From contig CP065366.1 in assembly GCA_023206055.1 (NCBI GenBank), forward strand, positions 124,001-188,000: a stretch of DNA of 64,000 nt. The letters run 5' to 3'. This document shows positions 11,573-20,606 of the stretch, piece after piece (the first letter of the stretch is position 1; the number at the start of each line of letters is the position of its first letter). The notes below the pieces were generated by a model that saw nothing but the letters and a program-made list of their open reading frames with translations, was not told the origin of the DNA and did not search any database. This stretch comes from Vibrio cyclitrophicus. Its GTDB lineage: Bacteria; Pseudomonadota; Gammaproteobacteria; Enterobacterales; Vibrionaceae. The translations under genes were made by a program, and so were the position numbers.

Positions 11573-13591
11573 ATGAAACTGAACCCAAGACAAGATGAAG
11601 CCGTGAAATATGTTTCGGGCCCCTGCTTAGTATTAGCGGGCGCTGGATCCGGTAAAACACGTGTTATCACCAATAAAATTGCTTATCTGGTTCAGGAGTG
11701 TGGTTACAAGGCGCGTAATATTGCGGCGGTGACTTTTACCAATAAAGCAGCACGCGAGATGAAAGAGCGTGTTGGGCAAACTCTAGGTAAGGGTGAATCG
11801 AAAGGGCTGATTGTTTCGACCTTTCATACCATGGGTTTAACCATCATTCGTCGGGAATATAAAGCATTGGGTTTGAAAGCGGGCTTCTCTCTGTTTGACG
11901 ACCAAGACCAGCTAGCTTTGTTAAAAGAGCTAACTGAGAGGCAGATCGATGGTGATAAGGATCTGTTACGCGCTTTGATGAGTACCATTTCGAATTGGAA
12001 AAATGACATGCTGACGCCAGATCAGGCGAAAGCGCGCGCTCAAGGCGAACAAGAGCAGCTGTTTGCTTTCTGTTTTGAGATGTACCAAAAACAGATGAAG
12101 GCCTATAACGCACTCGACTTTGATGATTTGATTGCGATGCCGGTATTGCTACTCAAAACTAATCAAGAAGTGCGCGAGCGCTGGCAGTCGCGTATTCGCT
12201 ACCTATTGGTGGACGAATACCAAGATACCAACACCAGCCAATATGAATTGGTTCGTCTGCTTGTTGGAGAGCGCGGTCGCTTGACGGTGGTAGGTGATGA
12301 TGACCAATCTATCTATTCATGGCGTGGCGCAAAACCGCAAAACTTGGTGTTGCTGGGTGAGGATTACCCGAACCTTCGCCTGATCAAACTCGAGCAAAAC
12401 TATCGCTCGACCAGTCGAATCTTGCGTGCCGCGAACATCTTGATCGCCAATAACCCGCACGTTTATGAGAAGTCTCTATTCTCAGAGATCCCTGACGGTG
12501 AAAAGCTCAAGGTCTTGAATGCTAAGAATGAAGAGCATGAAGCGGAACGTATTACCGGTGAGATCATCGCGCATAAGTTTTTGAACCGTACCGAATACAA
12601 AGACTATGCGGTGCTTTACCGTGGTAACCACCAATCTCGCCTGATTGAAAAAGCACTGATGCAGAACCGTGTGCCTTACAAGATCTCTGGCGGTACTTCT
12701 TTCTTCGCTAGAGCAGAAATAAAAGACATCATGGCTTACCTACGTGTGTTGGTGAACCCTGATGATGACAACGCCTTCCTGCGTATTGTGAATACGCCGC
12801 GTCGTGAGATCGGCCCTGTTACGCTGGAAAAATTAGGCAGCTACGCCAACATGCGCGGTAAAAGTCTGTTTGAAGCCAGCTTCGAAATGGGTTTAGAGCA
12901 AACGCTGACGGGCCGTGGTTTGGAAAACCTGCGTCGTTTCAGCGATTGGATTGTTCGAATTTCAGATAATGCTGAACGTGGTAATACAGTTGAGGCGGTT
13001 CGCTCTTTGGTTCGTGACATTAATTACGAAGATTGGCTCTACGAAACCTCTCCAAGCCCTAAAGCCGCTGAAATGCGAATGAAGAACGTGTCTGATCTCT
13101 ATAGTTGGATTGTGGCTGACCTCGAAGGTGACAACTACGATAAAGAAGAGAAAACACTTCGTGAGGTTGTTCAACGATTAACACTGCGTGACATGATGGA
13201 ACGTGGTGAGGATGATGACGATGCAGACCAAGTCCAATTAATGACATTGCATGCATCGAAAGGCCTAGAGTTCCCGTATGTATTTCTGATGGGAGCAGAA
13301 GAGGGCATCTTGCCGCACCAAACCAGTGTTGATGAAGGCAACGTAGAAGAAGAACGTCGTCTTATGTATGTAGGGATTACTCGAGCGCAGAAAGAGCTGA
13401 CCTTTACTAAGTGTCGCGAGCGTCGTCAATATGGTGAATTAATAAAGCCAACACAAAGCCGCTTCCTTGATGAGTTACCACATGATGATGTGGAGTGGGA
13501 AAGCGTTAAGAAGCCTCAATCTGCTGAAGAAAGGATGGAAAAAGGGCAGGCACACATTGCGAATATTCGCGCGATGTTCAACAAGAAATAA
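11573..13591 (+). CDS. rep: ATP-dependent DNA helicase Rep
   Basis: Superfamily 1A 3'-5' DNA helicase that works with the replisome to clear protein-bound DNA and restart forks. Walker A AGAGSGKT is at residues 22-29, motif II is VDEYQDTN, motif III GDDDQSIYSWRG, and motif VI LMYVGITRAQKELT near the C terminus. Starting at ATG 11573 gives 672 residues, matching E. coli Rep (673), and the first residues MKLNPRQDEAVKYV are the family start. The longer frame from 11507 is judged untranslated leader. It diverges from vexR, and the shared terminator follows. Confidence 0.96.
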   Translation: MKLNPRQDEAVKYVSGPCLVLAGAGSGKTRVITNKIAYLVQECGYKARNIAAVTFTNKAAREMKERVGQTLGKGESKGLIVSTFHTMGLTIIRREYKALGLKAGFSLFDDQDQLALLKELTERQIDGDKDLLRALMSTISNWKNDMLTPDQAKARAQGEQEQLFAFCFEMYQKQMKAYNALDFDDLIAMPVLLLKTNQEVRERWQSRIRYLLVDEYQDTNTSQYELVRLLVGERGRLTVVGDDDQSIYSWRGAKPQNLVLLGEDYPNLRLIKLEQNYRSTSRILRAANILIANNPHVYEKSLFSEIPDGEKLKVLNAKNEEHEAERITGEIIAHKFLNRTEYKDYAVLYRGNHQSRLIEKALMQNRVPYKISGGTSFFARAEIKDIMAYLRVLVNPDDDNAFLRIVNTPRREIGPVTLEKLGSYANMRGKSLFEASFEMGLEQTLTGRGLENLRRFSDWIVRISDNAERGNTVEAVRSLVRDINYEDWLYETSPSPKAAEMRMKNVSDLYSWIVADLEGDNYDKEEKTLREVVQRLTLRDMMERGEDDDDADQVQLMTLHASKGLEFPYVFLMGAEEGILPHQTSVDEGNVEEERRLMYVGITRAQKELTFTKCRERRQYGELIKPTQSRFLDELPHDDVEWESVKKPQSAEERMEKGQAHIANIRAMFNKK

Positions 13592-13624
13592 TGCTCTGCT
13601 TTAATAGCACTATATAGAAGCCAA

Positions 13625-13655
13625 TAAAAAAGGTGACCATGAGGTCACCTTTTTT
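13625..13655. terminator. bidirectional terminator, rep / cytochrome c5
   Basis: Hairpin AAAAAAGGTGACC - ATGA - GGTCACCTTTTTT with A and T tails on both sides, between two convergent genes. Confidence 0.93.
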
Positions 13656-13672
13656 GAATCTGGTATTTTTAA

Positions 13673-14086
13673 TTACAGACCGGCAATCATGTGCTCGATA
13701 GCATCTTTGATTTCGTCGTCTGAACAGTCCATACATGAACCTTTCGCTGGCATCGCATTGAAACCATTGATTGCGTGGTCAGCTAGGATGTCGCGACCTT
13801 GAGCAATTCGTGGAGCCCAGTCACCAGCATCACCTGTTTTAGGTGCGCCACTTACGCCAGATGCGTGACAAGCGATACAAAAGGTACCGTAAACTGCTGC
13901 GCCATCACGAGGGCCTGTTGGTTCTGCGGCTACTGGCTCGCTGCCGACTAGGTAAACTTGGCCAACTGGTTTGATGCGTTCAGCAATTGCATCGTGCTCC
14001 GCTTCGCTTAGGCCTGCAGCCATTGCGCCAGTTGAAAAGGTTAAAACTGCGATGACAACGGTTAAAATTCGACGAGACATATCCAT
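13673..14086 (-). CDS. Cytochrome c5, exported monohaem
   Basis: Small periplasmic c-type cytochrome that carries electrons in the respiratory chain. The signal peptide is the segment around MSRRILTVVIAVLTFSTGAM, with cleavage after AMAA. The haem-binding motif CIACH is followed by a methionine ligand candidate in FNAMPAKG, then CMDC, the extra cysteine pair typical of the c5 family. The open frame reaches 14236, but the upstream part carries no signal peptide. ATG 14086 (or 14080, two codons later) places the signal peptide correctly and gives 137 residues. A matching gene lies next to rep in other vibrios, as far as I recall. Confidence 0.9.
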   Translation of the reverse strand: MDMSRRILTVVIAVLTFSTGAMAAGLSEAEHDAIAERIKPVGQVYLVGSEPVAAEPTGPRDGAAVYGTFCIACHASGVSGAPKTGDAGDWAPRIAQGRDILADHAINGFNAMPAKGSCMDCSDDEIKDAIEHMIAGL

Positions 14087-14334
14087 TAAACTCACTTTAC
14101 ATTCCCAAGGTAAGTACATGCTTACCAATTTATAGTGTTGGAAGGGTGTTTTGGCTTTAACCAGCAAAGAGCAACTGTTAAACCAATGTAAATAATGGGT
14201 GATTATATCCCGATAAGTTGTTGCAATAAACAACAACTTATAAGCTGTGGCGGGTTGTAGTACTCAAATAAGGGGTTTATCACATATTAACTGTCGAAAA
14301 AGAGACCAAACAGAAAAAAAAGTTAAAAAAGTAC

Positions 14335-14363
14335 TAGACGGCATTGGGTGATATACGTATTAT
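14335..14363 (+). promoter_or_regulatory. tRNA operon promoter
   Basis: -35 TAGACG and -10 TATTAT separated by exactly 17 bp, preceded by an A-rich stretch (about 14313-14330) that could be an UP element and followed by a G/C-rich segment before the first tRNA at 14385. The layout is like that of stable-RNA promoters. Confidence 0.65.
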
Positions 14364-14384
14364 TCCACTCCGCCGACAGGGCAT

Positions 14385-14461
<77 letters not shown>

Positions 14462-14508
14462 TCCGGTCTCTTACTTCGGTAAGTGAGAATTGGCAAAAAA
14501 GAAACAAT

Positions 14509-14585
14509 GGTGGCTATAGCTCAGTTGGTAGAGCCCTGGATTGTGATTCCGGTGGTCGCGAGTTCGAATCTCGTTAGCCACCCCA
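14509..14585 (+). tRNA. tRNA-His (GUG), copy 1
   Basis: Starts with the extra G(-1) typical of tRNA-His (GGTGGCTA) and ends TAGCCACCCCA. The anticodon in GATTGTGATT is GUG. Its sequence is identical to the second copy at 14783. Confidence 0.95.
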
Positions 14586-14662
14586 TTCTTTCTTTACAAA
14601 ATATCGGTAGCTTCGGCTTCCAGTGTTGATTCATTATTCCCAAGAGTCGATACAAAACTAGT

Positions 14663-14739
<77 letters not shown>

Positions 14740-14782
14740 CTATTTCAATAATCGCTTTTAAGCGGTTATATAAAAAATTAGT

Positions 14783-14859
14783 GGTGGCTATAGCTCAGTT
14801 GGTAGAGCCCTGGATTGTGATTCCGGTGGTCGCGAGTTCGAATCTCGTTAGCCACCCCA
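14783..14859 (+). tRNA. tRNA-His (GUG), copy 2
   Basis: Exact repeat of the tRNA-His at 14509, including G(-1) and the encoded CCA. Part of a His-Pro duplication. Confidence 0.95.
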
Positions 14860-14914
14860 TTAATTTTGGTAGCTTCTTTGAAGTTCCCAGTTTGAGAAAT
14901 CAAACGAAACGTCT

Positions 14915-14991
<77 letters not shown>

Positions 14992-14998
14992 CTTTAAG

Positions 14999-15028
14999 AA
15001 GCCTCGTCAGAAATGACGGGGCTTTTTT
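14999..15028 (+). terminator. tRNA array terminator
   Basis: Hairpin AAGCCTCGTCA - GAAA - TGACGGGGCTT plus T run, right after the second tRNA-Pro. Two diverged copies of this hairpin follow downstream. Confidence 0.9.
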
Positions 15029-15048
15029 ACGCCTGAAATTTAGATAAT

Positions 15049-15108
15049 TTGAGACCAGAGGGTCGTGGGCTGGATCGCCAGTCCGATCAAATCCCTCTTC
15101 ACCGACCA
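15049..15108 (+). pseudogene. decayed tRNA-Pro 3' half
   Basis: From the anticodon arm onward it matches tRNA-Pro (GACCAGAGGGTCG... AATCCCTCTTCACCGACCA), but the 5' half is missing and about 20 extra bases sit in the T loop. It cannot fold as a tRNA. It is followed by a terminator copy, as after the intact gene. Confidence 0.85.
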
Positions 15109-15116
15109 CCTTTAAG

Positions 15117-15147
15117 AAAGCTCATCAGAAATGATGAGCTTTTTTTC
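15117..15147 (+). terminator. second terminator of the tRNA tail
   Basis: Hairpin AAAGCTCATCA - GAAA - TGATGAGCTTT with a T run. The loop matches the terminator at 14999, with compensating changes in the stem, so the hairpin has stayed intact. Confidence 0.85.
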
Positions 15148-15166
15148 ATCTGTAGATCACTAAATT

Positions 15167-15218
15167 GGAACCCAAGTGGGGTTCGCCTGATGTTCAAAGA
15201 ATGTCTCTTCACCGATCA
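15167..15218 (+). pseudogene. second, more decayed tRNA-Pro remnant
   Basis: Only the tail TCTCTTCACCGATCA and a weak GTGGGGTTCG segment still resemble tRNA-Pro. It is followed, as in the other two units, by TTAAGAAGCC and a hairpin. Confidence 0.65.
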
Positions 15219-15235
15219 CTTAAGAAGCCTCAACT

Positions 15236-15268
15236 AGCCTTCCGCGTCAGAAATGACGGAGCTTTCTT
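15236..15268 (+). terminator. third, degenerate terminator copy
   Basis: CCGCGTCA - GAAA - TGACGGAGC with a broken T run (TTTCTT). Recognisable as a copy of the hairpins at 14999 and 15117. Confidence 0.55.
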
Positions 15269-15269
15269 G

Positions 15270-16073
15270 CATCTGTCGCTTCCGTATTTTTTGATTTTGA
15301 ATATTGGGGGCCTATCTGCTTAGACACCTTGTCTGTTGTCGCCTCTGTCTCTTCCTTCTTATATAAGGCAGATTCCTATCGTTCCGCTTGATTATGGTGC
15401 TGATACAGAGTCGCTTTCTTTATCAAATGCATAGATCTATGTCTAATTTTATATAAATAGGTCACTCAACAATTCGACATATTAATGGGTTTAGTCTAGA
15501 GACTTTTATGAAAAGTGAAATCTGAACCTAAATTTGCTCACTAAGGCCTGAATTTGACAGCTTTCTACGCATTTGGTCGTTCAAAAACTCCTCAGATTTA
15601 TTAAGCTTTTCGTTTCTCTGTTTTGTATTTGCCAAAACAATATAAATGGTTCAATGTATGGTTGATTTGCGTGTATCTGGTTGTTTTATTTGTTCAAAGT
15701 AACAAAATTAGCGTTTGTTTCTATAGTGTTAATTGTTTTTTGGAATAATTATTTGTTTTTAGTGACTGGTAGTGAGATCTGCTTTGAAGCACGGATTTAA
15801 CTCTACAAGTAAGTATTAGTAGGGAGTTTGTGAGTATTTCTTACCGAGAATATAATGTTGATTTTTCTTACTATATGCTCTTTGGGTGAATAGTTATGTG
15901 GTACTTTTGCTTGCTAAGCGTTTAATGTCGACTTTTTATCCTATTTTTGTTGCTTTTCTGTGAATTATTTGCCAAATTGTCAACCGTATAAAATATCAGA
16001 ACAATATTCTGGTAAGAATGGATTCAATTTTGCAGACAGGGCAGAAAGCTGCCAAAGCAGTAGAGGTCTGGTA
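15270..16073. other. 800-bp gene-free A/T-rich leader region
   Basis: No convincing gene, tRNA or hairpin terminator on either strand. The stretch is rich in A/T and T runs. It must hold the promoter of the ABC importer genes that begin at 16074. An open frame entering at 15960 has no ribosome binding site and is part of the leader. The length is unusual for this compact window. Confidence 0.6.
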
Positions 16074-17801
16074 ATGTCACTTTTAGAAGTAAAAAATCTT
16101 CGTATCGAATACCCATCTCGTCATGGAGTTCACGCCGCAGTTAAATCGCTTTCGTTCAACATTGAACGTGGTGAGATCGTTGGTGTTGTAGGCGAGTCTG
16201 GTGCAGGTAAATCAACAGTAGGTAATGCTGTGATCGATTTGCTGAGCCCTCCCGGCCGCATTGCTAGCGGCGAGGTATTTCTGGATGGCGAAAAAGTCTC
16301 TGGCTTATCTCCTGAACAGATGCGTTCTGTTCGCGGCTCAAAGATTGGTTTTATCTTCCAAGATCCAATGACGTCTCTTAACCCTCTATTTACGGTAGAA
16401 CAACAGTTAAAAGAGACGATTCATGCCAACATGAAGGTTTCGGATCAAGAAGCTTATCAGCGTTCATTAGACTTAATGAACCAAGTGGGTATCCCACAAC
16501 CGGAAAACCGTTTAAAGCAGTACCCACACCAGTTTTCTGGTGGTATGCGTCAGCGTGTAGTTATTGCGATCGCATTGGCAGGTGAACCTGACCTAATCAT
16601 TGCTGATGAACCAACAACAGCACTGGATGTTTCTATACAAGACCAGATCTTGGGTTTGATTCGCGACCTATGTATCAAGAAGAACGTAGGTTGTATGTTG
16701 GTCACGCACGACATGGGCGTGGTATCTAATGTTACCGATCGCGTAGCGGTAATGTATCGTGGTGATCTCGTTGAGTTTGGCCCAACAGCGAAAGTACTAG
16801 GTACTCCTGAGCACCCATACACGCACAGTCTTATTTCTGCCGTTCCTCGTTCAGATCGAAAACTCGATCGTTTCCCTCTTGTTAGCTACATCGAAGAAGC
16901 ACAAGAGATGGAACCTCTTGATGTGAAGAACCACTGGTTAGGTCAAAGCCAAGATCATCGCGACTACACTGGTCCACTGTTGAACGTTGAAAACGTAAAC
17001 TTGCGTTTCACCACCAAAGATTCTTTCTTTGAGAGTCGTCGTGAGTACGTTCAAGCATCAAACAACGTGAGCTTTGAAGTGCATGAAGGTGAGACGTTTG
17101 GCTTAGTAGGTGAATCAGGCTCTGGTAAATCAACGATTGCTCGTGTGATTGCTGGCTTGTACGCACCCAACTCAGGCAAGGTAACGTTTGAAGGCGTTGA
17201 CCTTACCGGGCTTAAATCTGAAAAAGAGCGTCGCCCGATGCGCCGCCAAATGCAGATGGTTTTCCAAAACCCTTACACATCAATGAACCCTCGAATGAAG
17301 ATATTCGACATCATTGCTGAGCCTATCCGATTCCATAAACTTACGCGCAACGAGAATGAAACTCGTCAGATCGTGAACGACCTGTTAGAGCACGTTGGTT
17401 TAGGCGTAATGGCAGGGGTTAAGTACCCACACGAATTCTCAGGTGGTCAACGTCAGCGTATTTCTATCGCTCGCGCTTTGGCAACTCGCCCTCGTCTTTT
17501 GATTTGTGATGAACCTACCTCGGCACTGGATGTGTCGGTACAGGCTCAGATCCTTAATTTATTAAAAGACTTACAAGACGAGCTAAACCTAACCATGTTG
17601 TTCATCAGTCACGATTTACCGGTTATTCGCCAAATGTGTGACCGAGTAGGCGTGATGCAAATGGGGACACTGTTGGAGGTTGCTCCAACTGAGCAACTGT
17701 TCCAATCGCCTCAACACGAATACAGTAAACACCTAATTTCTTTAATGCCTGAATTTACAGGCTTAAGAGAAGAAAAAGCAGTGGCACAAGCCGCGGTATA
17801 A
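16074..17801 (+). CDS. Peptide-type ABC importer, fused double ATPase
   Basis: A 575-residue protein carrying two complete ABC ATPase domains in tandem, equivalent to DppD and DppF in one chain. Domain 1 has Walker A GESGAGKST, signature SGGMRQRV and Walker B DEPTTALD. Domain 2 has GESGSGKST, SGGQRQRI and DEPTSALD. Each is followed by the oligopeptide-transporter extension (HPYTHSLISAVPR in the first). It powers uptake through the two permeases encoded downstream. ATG 16074 follows AGAGG and begins MSLLEVKNLRIEYPS, so the 38 codons upstream are discarded. The substrate (di/oligopeptide, possibly another small solute) cannot be read from sequence. Confidence 0.9.
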   Translation: MSLLEVKNLRIEYPSRHGVHAAVKSLSFNIERGEIVGVVGESGAGKSTVGNAVIDLLSPPGRIASGEVFLDGEKVSGLSPEQMRSVRGSKIGFIFQDPMTSLNPLFTVEQQLKETIHANMKVSDQEAYQRSLDLMNQVGIPQPENRLKQYPHQFSGGMRQRVVIAIALAGEPDLIIADEPTTALDVSIQDQILGLIRDLCIKKNVGCMLVTHDMGVVSNVTDRVAVMYRGDLVEFGPTAKVLGTPEHPYTHSLISAVPRSDRKLDRFPLVSYIEEAQEMEPLDVKNHWLGQSQDHRDYTGPLLNVENVNLRFTTKDSFFESRREYVQASNNVSFEVHEGETFGLVGESGSGKSTIARVIAGLYAPNSGKVTFEGVDLTGLKSEKERRPMRRQMQMVFQNPYTSMNPRMKIFDIIAEPIRFHKLTRNENETRQIVNDLLEHVGLGVMAGVKYPHEFSGGQRQRISIARALATRPRLLICDEPTSALDVSVQAQILNLLKDLQDELNLTMLFISHDLPVIRQMCDRVGVMQMGTLLEVAPTEQLFQSPQHEYSKHLISLMPEFTGLREEKAVAQAAV

Positions 17802-17830
17802 AAATCAGCAGGCTGGATTTAGCTTGCTAA

Positions 17831-17859
17831 AAACAATAAACAGACGCAAATACAACAAC
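17831..17859 (+). promoter_or_regulatory. C/A-rich leader, possible GcvB target
   Basis: The 5' leader of the binding-protein gene contains a stretch almost free of T (AAACAATAAACAGACGCAAA then TACAACAAC). Such C/A-rich sites in dppA and oppA leaders are the known targets of the G/U-rich R1 segment of sRNA GcvB. GcvB itself is not in this window. Confidence 0.4.
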
Positions 17860-17894
17860 TAGGGATCTGGATTCCCGCATGAAGGAGTTATGCA

Positions 17895-19448
17895 ATGAAA
17901 ACCATGAAAAGCAAATTAGTAGTAGCTTTAATGGCAGCTGGCCTAAGTTTTAGTGCAGCAGCAGCAGATATCACCGTTGGCTACGCAGCTGACCCAGTAT
18001 CACTTGACCCGCACGAGCAGTTGTCAGGCGGCACACTACAAATGTCTCACATGGTGTTTGACCCTCTAGTACGTTTCACACAAGAGATGGATTTTGAAGG
18101 ACGCCTAGCATCAAGCTGGGAGCGTGTTGACGATACGACTTTCCGCTTCAACCTACGTAAAGGTGTGAAATTCCACTCTGGTAACGAGCTGACTGCTGAT
18201 GATGTTGTGTGGACTTTTGAACGTCTACAAGCTTCTCCAGACTTTAAGTCTATCTTCACGCCATACGAAAAAATGGTAAAAGTGGATGACTACACAGTTG
18301 AGCTAGTATCAAAAGCGGCTTACCCACTAGTACTACAAACAGCAACTTATATCTTCCCAATGGACAGCAAGTTCTACTCTGGCCAAACAGCGGAAGGTAA
18401 AGACAAGTCTGAGCTAGTTAAGCACGGTAACTCGTTCGCTTCGACTAATGTTTCAGGTACTGGTCCATTCATCGTAACGCAGCGTGAGCAAGGCGTTAAA
18501 GTAACGTTCGAGCGTTTCAACGATTACTGGGACACAGAAACCGAAGGTAACGTAGACAAGCTAACACTTGTACCAATCAAAGAAGATGCAACACGTGTTG
18601 CAGCACTTCTTTCTGGTGACGTTGATATGATTCACCCAGTAGCACCAAACGATCACAAGCGTGTTCAAAACGCTAAGAATATCGATCTAGTAACGCTACC
18701 TGGTACTCGTATCATTACGTTCCAAATGAACCAAAACAGCAACGAAGCACTGAAAGATGTTCGCGTTCGTCAGGCGATTGTTCACGCAATCAACAACGAA
18801 GGCATCGTTAAGAAGATCATGAAAGGCTTCGCAACAGCTGCCGGTCAGCAAAGCCCAACAGGCTACGCGGGTCATGACGATTCCCTAGTACCTCGTTACG
18901 ACCTGAAAAAAGCAAAAGAGCTAATGAAGGAAGCGGGCTACGAAGATGGCTTTACGCTAACGATGATGGCACCAAACAACCGTTACGTGAACGATGCGAA
19001 AGTAGCGCAAGCGTCTGCGGCAATGCTATCTAAGATTGGTATCAAAGTTGATCTTAAAACGATGCCTAAAGCGCAATATTGGCCTGAGTTTGACCTATGT
19101 TCAGCAGACATGATGATGATCGGCTGGCACTCAGATACAGAAGATTCTGCTAACTTCAGCGAGTTCTTAACGATGACTCGTAACGAAGAAACTGGCCGCG
19201 GTCAATACAACTGTTCTGGTTACTCAAACCCAGAAATGGATGCGATTGTAGAAGCTTCTAACACTGAAACTGACCCAGTTAAGCGTTCTGAAATGCTGAA
19301 AGGCGTTGAAGCAACACTTTACAACGACGCAGCATTCGTACCGCTACACTGGCAAAGTGAAGCGTGGGGCGCGAAGTCTAACGTAGGTGCAGCAGACGTA
19401 GTAAACCCAATGGTTATGCCTTACTTCGGCGACCTAGTTGTAAAATAA
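17895..19448 (+). CDS. Peptide-type ABC importer, periplasmic binding protein
   Basis: Solute-binding protein of family 5 (DppA/OppA type), 517 residues. The signal peptide MKTMKSKLVVALMAAGLSFS is cleaved after SAAAA. The mature part starts DITVGYAADPVSLDPHEQLS, and the family signature is near LRKGVKFHSGNELTADDVVW. It captures substrate in the periplasm and delivers it to the permeases encoded at 19627 and 20607. The start has a strong GAAGGAG site. It lies 93 bp after the ATPase gene and is followed by a hairpin, so it is probably made in excess over the membrane parts. Exact ligand unknown. Confidence 0.9.
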   Translation: MKTMKSKLVVALMAAGLSFSAAAADITVGYAADPVSLDPHEQLSGGTLQMSHMVFDPLVRFTQEMDFEGRLASSWERVDDTTFRFNLRKGVKFHSGNELTADDVVWTFERLQASPDFKSIFTPYEKMVKVDDYTVELVSKAAYPLVLQTATYIFPMDSKFYSGQTAEGKDKSELVKHGNSFASTNVSGTGPFIVTQREQGVKVTFERFNDYWDTETEGNVDKLTLVPIKEDATRVAALLSGDVDMIHPVAPNDHKRVQNAKNIDLVTLPGTRIITFQMNQNSNEALKDVRVRQAIVHAINNEGIVKKIMKGFATAAGQQSPTGYAGHDDSLVPRYDLKKAKELMKEAGYEDGFTLTMMAPNNRYVNDAKVAQASAAMLSKIGIKVDLKTMPKAQYWPEFDLCSADMMMIGWHSDTEDSANFSEFLTMTRNEETGRGQYNCSGYSNPEMDAIVEASNTETDPVKRSEMLKGVEATLYNDAAFVPLHWQSEAWGAKSNVGAADVVNPMVMPYFGDLVVK

Positions 19449-19463
19449 TCTAGCTTGCTAGAA

Positions 19464-19493
19464 TTGAGAGCCTGAAGCTTTTCGGGCTCTCAA
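19464..19493 (+). terminator. stem-loop after the binding-protein gene
   Basis: Long hairpin TTGAGAGCCTGAA - GCTT - TTCGGGCTCTCAA without a proper T run. More likely a partial terminator or 3' mRNA stabiliser that raises the binding protein above its permeases than a full stop. Confidence 0.7.
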
Positions 19494-19626
19494 ATTATTA
19501 AGAAATAGATTTAAGTTTCGGTATTTGGTCTTCCTTCAGTCTGGCTAAATACCTTTTTTAAGACTGAATTTTGTTATCTAGTCGCGGATTTCGACTAGAT
19601 AGTCATGGATAGATAAGGGGCAAGGA

Positions 19627-20604
19627 ATGGTTACGTTTCTGGTCAAGCGCCTGTTTCAGGCACTGATAGTGATGTTTGTGATCAGTTTGGTGGCGTTTGC
19701 CATTCAGGATAACCTGGGCGACCCGTTGCGTGAGTTAGTCGGTCAATCTGTTTCAGAATCGGAGCGTCAAGCGCTGCGTGATGAACTCGGCTTAAATGAT
19801 CCCTTCATTACAAAATACACTCGCTTTGTGGGCGCAGCTCTACAAGGTGATCTTGGTACTTCATATTTCTTTAAACGCCCTGCTGTGGACGTAATCTTAG
19901 ATAAATTGGTCGCGACGCTTGAGCTTGTGTTTGGCGCTTCTCTGATTATCGTTTGTCTGTCGATTCCACTTGGCGTTTATTCTGCAATACACCCAAAAAG
20001 TTTCTTCACTAAATTGGTGATGGCGGGCAGTAGTATCGGTATTTCGGTACCTGTTTTCTTAACCGCAATCATGCTGATGTATGTGTTCTCTATTGAGTTA
20101 GGTTGGCTGCCGTCATTCGGACGTGGTGATACCGCAAACTGGTTTGGTTGGGAATCTGGCTTCTTGACGCTAGATGGCCTTGCGCACTTAGTGCTGCCGA
20201 GTATTGCTCTCGCATCGATCATGCTACCTCTGTTCATTCGTCTAGTACGTTCTGAAATGCTCGAGGTTCTTAGCTCTGAATATATAAAGTTTGGTAAAGC
20301 AAAAGGTTTAGCCCTGAACAAGATCTACTACCAACATGCTTTGAAAAACACAATGCTGCCAGTACTAACGGTAGGCGGTGTTCAAATCGGGACTATGGTG
20401 GCTTACACCATTCTTACTGAAACTGTATTCCAGTGGCCGGGTACCGGCTTCCTATTCCTTGAAGCGATTAACCGAGTGGATACTCCACTGATTACCGCAT
20501 ACGTTATCTTCGTAGGTCTTATCTTCGTAGTAACGAACACCATTGTTGACCTGCTTTACGGCATCATTAACCCAACAGTGAACATCACAGGGAAAGGAGC
20601 ATAA
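19627..20604 (+). CDS. Peptide-type ABC importer permease 1 (DppB type)
   Basis: Inner-membrane permease of 325 residues, starting MVTFLVKRLFQALIVMFVIS. It has six predicted membrane segments and the EAA loop EYIKFGKAKGLALNKIYYQH (about residues 218-237) that docks on the ATPase. The N-terminal helix followed by a periplasmic region is typical of DppB/OppB/GsiC. It pairs with the DppC-type permease whose gene starts 2 bp after its stop. The ATG follows a GGGGCAAGG ribosome site. Confidence 0.92.
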   Translation: MVTFLVKRLFQALIVMFVISLVAFAIQDNLGDPLRELVGQSVSESERQALRDELGLNDPFITKYTRFVGAALQGDLGTSYFFKRPAVDVILDKLVATLELVFGASLIIVCLSIPLGVYSAIHPKSFFTKLVMAGSSIGISVPVFLTAIMLMYVFSIELGWLPSFGRGDTANWFGWESGFLTLDGLAHLVLPSIALASIMLPLFIRLVRSEMLEVLSSEYIKFGKAKGLALNKIYYQHALKNTMLPVLTVGGVQIGTMVAYTILTETVFQWPGTGFLFLEAINRVDTPLITAYVIFVGLIFVVTNTIVDLLYGIINPTVNITGKGA

Positions 20605-20606
20605 TC

